Below, in pieces: positions 62,575-64,000 of a stretch of DNA of 64,000 bases. Numbering within the stretch: position 1 is the first letter of the stretch; each line of letters starts with the position of its first letter. Made by a program: the position numbers and the translations under genes. Source of the DNA: Acidimicrobiia bacterium (GTDB lineage Bacteria > Actinomycetota > Acidimicrobiia > Acidimicrobiales > Aldehydirespiratoraceae); contig JAJEHD010000018.1 in NCBI GenBank assembly GCA_022819505.1, positions 372,001 through 436,000 on the forward strand, written 5' to 3'. The notes beneath the pieces are model-generated. The model ran no database searches. It saw only the letters and a list, made by a program, of their open reading frames with translations, and was not told the origin of the DNA.

Positions 62575-64000
62575 ATGAGCGTGTCGGCGCCCTCGGAGGC
62601 GGCCGCATCCGGTGCGCCGTCCCGTGCTGGTTCACGCCTTCCCGGCCTCGACGGCCTCCGGGGCTTGGCGGTGGCGTGGGTGCTCGCCTTCCACCTGTGG
62701 CCCGACCTGGTGCGGGGCGGCTGGCTTGGGGTGGGGCTGTTCTTCACGCTGTCGGGCTACCTGATCGCGGGGTTGCTCGAAAAGGAGGTCACCACCACCG
62801 GTCGGCTGCGGCTGGGGCGGTTCATGGCCCGGCGGGTCCGCCGGCTGCTGCCGGCTGCTCTGGTGACCATCGCGGCCACGCTGGCGCTGACCGCGTTCTT
62901 GGACGACCAGCCGCTGCGCACCATCGGCATCGATTCGCTGACCGCCGCGCTGAACGTGTTCAACTGGCACGCGTCGCTCGACGAGGCGGGCTACGCAGGG
63001 ATCTTCGAGGCCGCACCGGAGCCGCTGGCCCATTTCTGGTCCCTCGCGATCGAGGAGCAGTTCTACCTGGTCTTCCCGGCGGCAGTGGCGCTGATCCGGA
63101 GGCCCGGGCGGGTGGTGGCCGCGATGGCGGCCATCGGTCTGGGCGGCGTGTGGCTGTGGTGGGGATCGACCGACGCCTACGTGGCTACCCCGGTGCGGGC
63201 GTTGGAGATCGCGGCGGGCGCGGGTCTGGCCGTGGCCCAGGCCCGCTACGGCGCGGTGCGCCGCCTGTTCCAGCCTCCTGAAGACCTGCCACGCTCGTCA
63301 CGGATTGCCTGGGCTGTGCTGCTGGCGGTCGCGGTTGCGCTCACCGTGGTGTCGGTGTTGCGTCTCGGACCCGGCGACGGTCTCGTGTTCCGGGGCGGTC
63401 CCCAGCTGATGGCGCTGTGCTGGGTGGTGCTGGTGATCGTCGCGGTGCGAGACGGCTGGCCGGCCCGGCTCATGTCGTGGGCGCCGCTGCGCTGGCTGGG
63501 TCTGCGCTCCTATGCCATCTACCTGTTCCACTGGCCGGTGATCGAGCTGACCGAATGGCACCCGGTCGTGGTCATCGTGGTCACTCTGGGACTCGCCGAG
63601 GCGTCGTTCCATCTGCTGGAGATGCCGGTGCGCCGCGGCGCCGGCCGGCTCGCCATACCGGTGCTGGCCGCAGCCGCAGTCGCGGTGGTGACGGTGGCCG
63701 CGGTGGCCGCAGCCGCCTCCACGCCGGCGCGCGGCATCGCAGAGCGGGCCGAGGGTGCCGACGAGCTGCCGGCCTGGCTCACCCAGCAGGACCCTGCGGG
63801 TGCGGCTGCCCCAGCTACCGGGGACGCGGCGACCTCGGTTCCCGAGCCCGCTGCGCCTGGTGCTGCGACGGCTGCGGCCACGGCGCCGCCCACGACCACA
63901 CTCGAGCGGGACTCCGAACCGCAGCAACCACTCGAACAACTCTCACCGGAGCCCCCGACATCGCCGGCCGACACACAGCCACCGTCCACGGAGTCCTCAC
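62575..64000 (+). CDS. Acyltransferase 3 family membrane protein (partial)
   Basis: Integral membrane acyltransferase (OatA/Acyl_transf_3 type), truncated by the right edge with no stop in about 475 codons. Conserved parts: LDGLRGLAVAWVLAFHLWP with the catalytic-type His, GWLGVGLFFTLSGYLIAGLL, FMARRVRRLLPAALV and HFWSLAIEEQFYLVFP, then about ten helices with LRWLGLRSYAIYLFHWPVIEL. The visible C-terminus is a Thr/Pro/Ala-rich linker, so an extracytoplasmic SGNH domain may follow outside the window. It probably O-acylates peptidoglycan or another surface glycan. Confidence 0.9.
   Translation, partial: MSVSAPSEAAASGAPSRAGSRLPGLDGLRGLAVAWVLAFHLWPDLVRGGWLGVGLFFTLSGYLIAGLLEKEVTTTGRLRLGRFMARRVRRLLPAALVTIAATLALTAFLDDQPLRTIGIDSLTAALNVFNWHASLDEAGYAGIFEAAPEPLAHFWSLAIEEQFYLVFPAAVALIRRPGRVVAAMAAIGLGGVWLWWGSTDAYVATPVRALEIAAGAGLAVAQARYGAVRRLFQPPEDLPRSSRIAWAVLLAVAVALTVVSVLRLGPGDGLVFRGGPQLMALCWVVLVIVAVRDGWPARLMSWAPLRWLGLRSYAIYLFHWPVIELTEWHPVVVIVVTLGLAEASFHLLEMPVRRGAGRLAIPVLAAAAVAVVTVAAVAAAASTPARGIAERAEGADELPAWLTQQDPAGAAAPATGDAATSVPEPAAPGAATAAATAPPTTTLERDSEPQQPLEQLSPEPPTSPADTQPPSTESS

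Overview
The window is GC-rich (roughly 70 percent by eye) and gene-dense, with many GTG starts, frequent 4-base GTGA/ATGA overlaps between genes, and an unusually large number of start codons lying only 6-8 bases after a TANNNT box, which is the geometry of leaderless transcription. Together with an F420-type luciferase-like oxidoreductase, a DUF222/HNH protein, a Cys-to-Asp MurA and a GatCAB amidotransferase, this points to an actinobacterium, probably class Acidimicrobiia. That placement is inference from gene content. No rRNA, tRNA or CRISPR array was seen.

Region 1 (1-10.5 kb): the 5' part of a class II fructose-1,6-bisphosphatase, three poorly characterised proteins (acidic two-module protein, frameshifted membrane protein, J-domain-like protein), then a methylmalonyl-CoA mutase operon (large subunit, B12 subunit, MeaB) divergent from a PPK2 kinase. 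A dienelactone hydrolase, a DUF222/HNH protein and an NTF2-like protein follow. Region 2 (10.6-16.5 kb): an McrBC-type restriction operon with two extra small genes and an McrB carrying a tandemly duplicated module, next to a truncated DUF4143 gene. Region 3 (16.6-30.6 kb): lipoprotein, TauD-like dioxygenase, degenerate M28 peptidase, LLM oxidoreductase, alpha/beta hydrolase, then housekeeping genes prfA-prmC-tsaC, rpiB, glyA, a WecA-like transferase, an MFS transporter and murA.

Region 4 (30.6-37.5 kb): a VapBC45-like toxin-antitoxin pair, a NifU-type scaffold protein, a GH15 hydrolase, a rhomboid protease with a zinc-binding N-terminus, and a cysteine desulfurase-mnmA pair that together serve tRNA thiolation. 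Region 5 (37.5-48.5 kb): a catabolic island around a LysR regulator, with a non-pyrrolysine MttB-like methyltransferase, a dimethylglycine-dehydrogenase/GcvT fusion, a class III aminotransferase, a beta-hydroxyacid dehydrogenase, an aldehyde dehydrogenase, a SelA-like PLP enzyme and a DUF4392 protein. It looks like a route for N-methylated amino acids or betaines.

Region 6 (48.6-64 kb): a membrane protein with a PIN-domain remnant, ligA, then a compact restriction-modification-like island. In that island a DNA methyltransferase fused to an uncharacterised C-terminal domain converges on a gene carrying a second copy of the domain, and a further gene with a nuclease-like D...SCK motif lies divergently. 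All three genes share one promoter module. It is followed by a PASTA protein whose kinase domain lacks catalytic residues, gatCAB with a duplicated gatC-gatA junction, a MATE transporter and a partial acyltransferase. A 49-bp palindromic element occurs twice, beside prmC and beside gatB.
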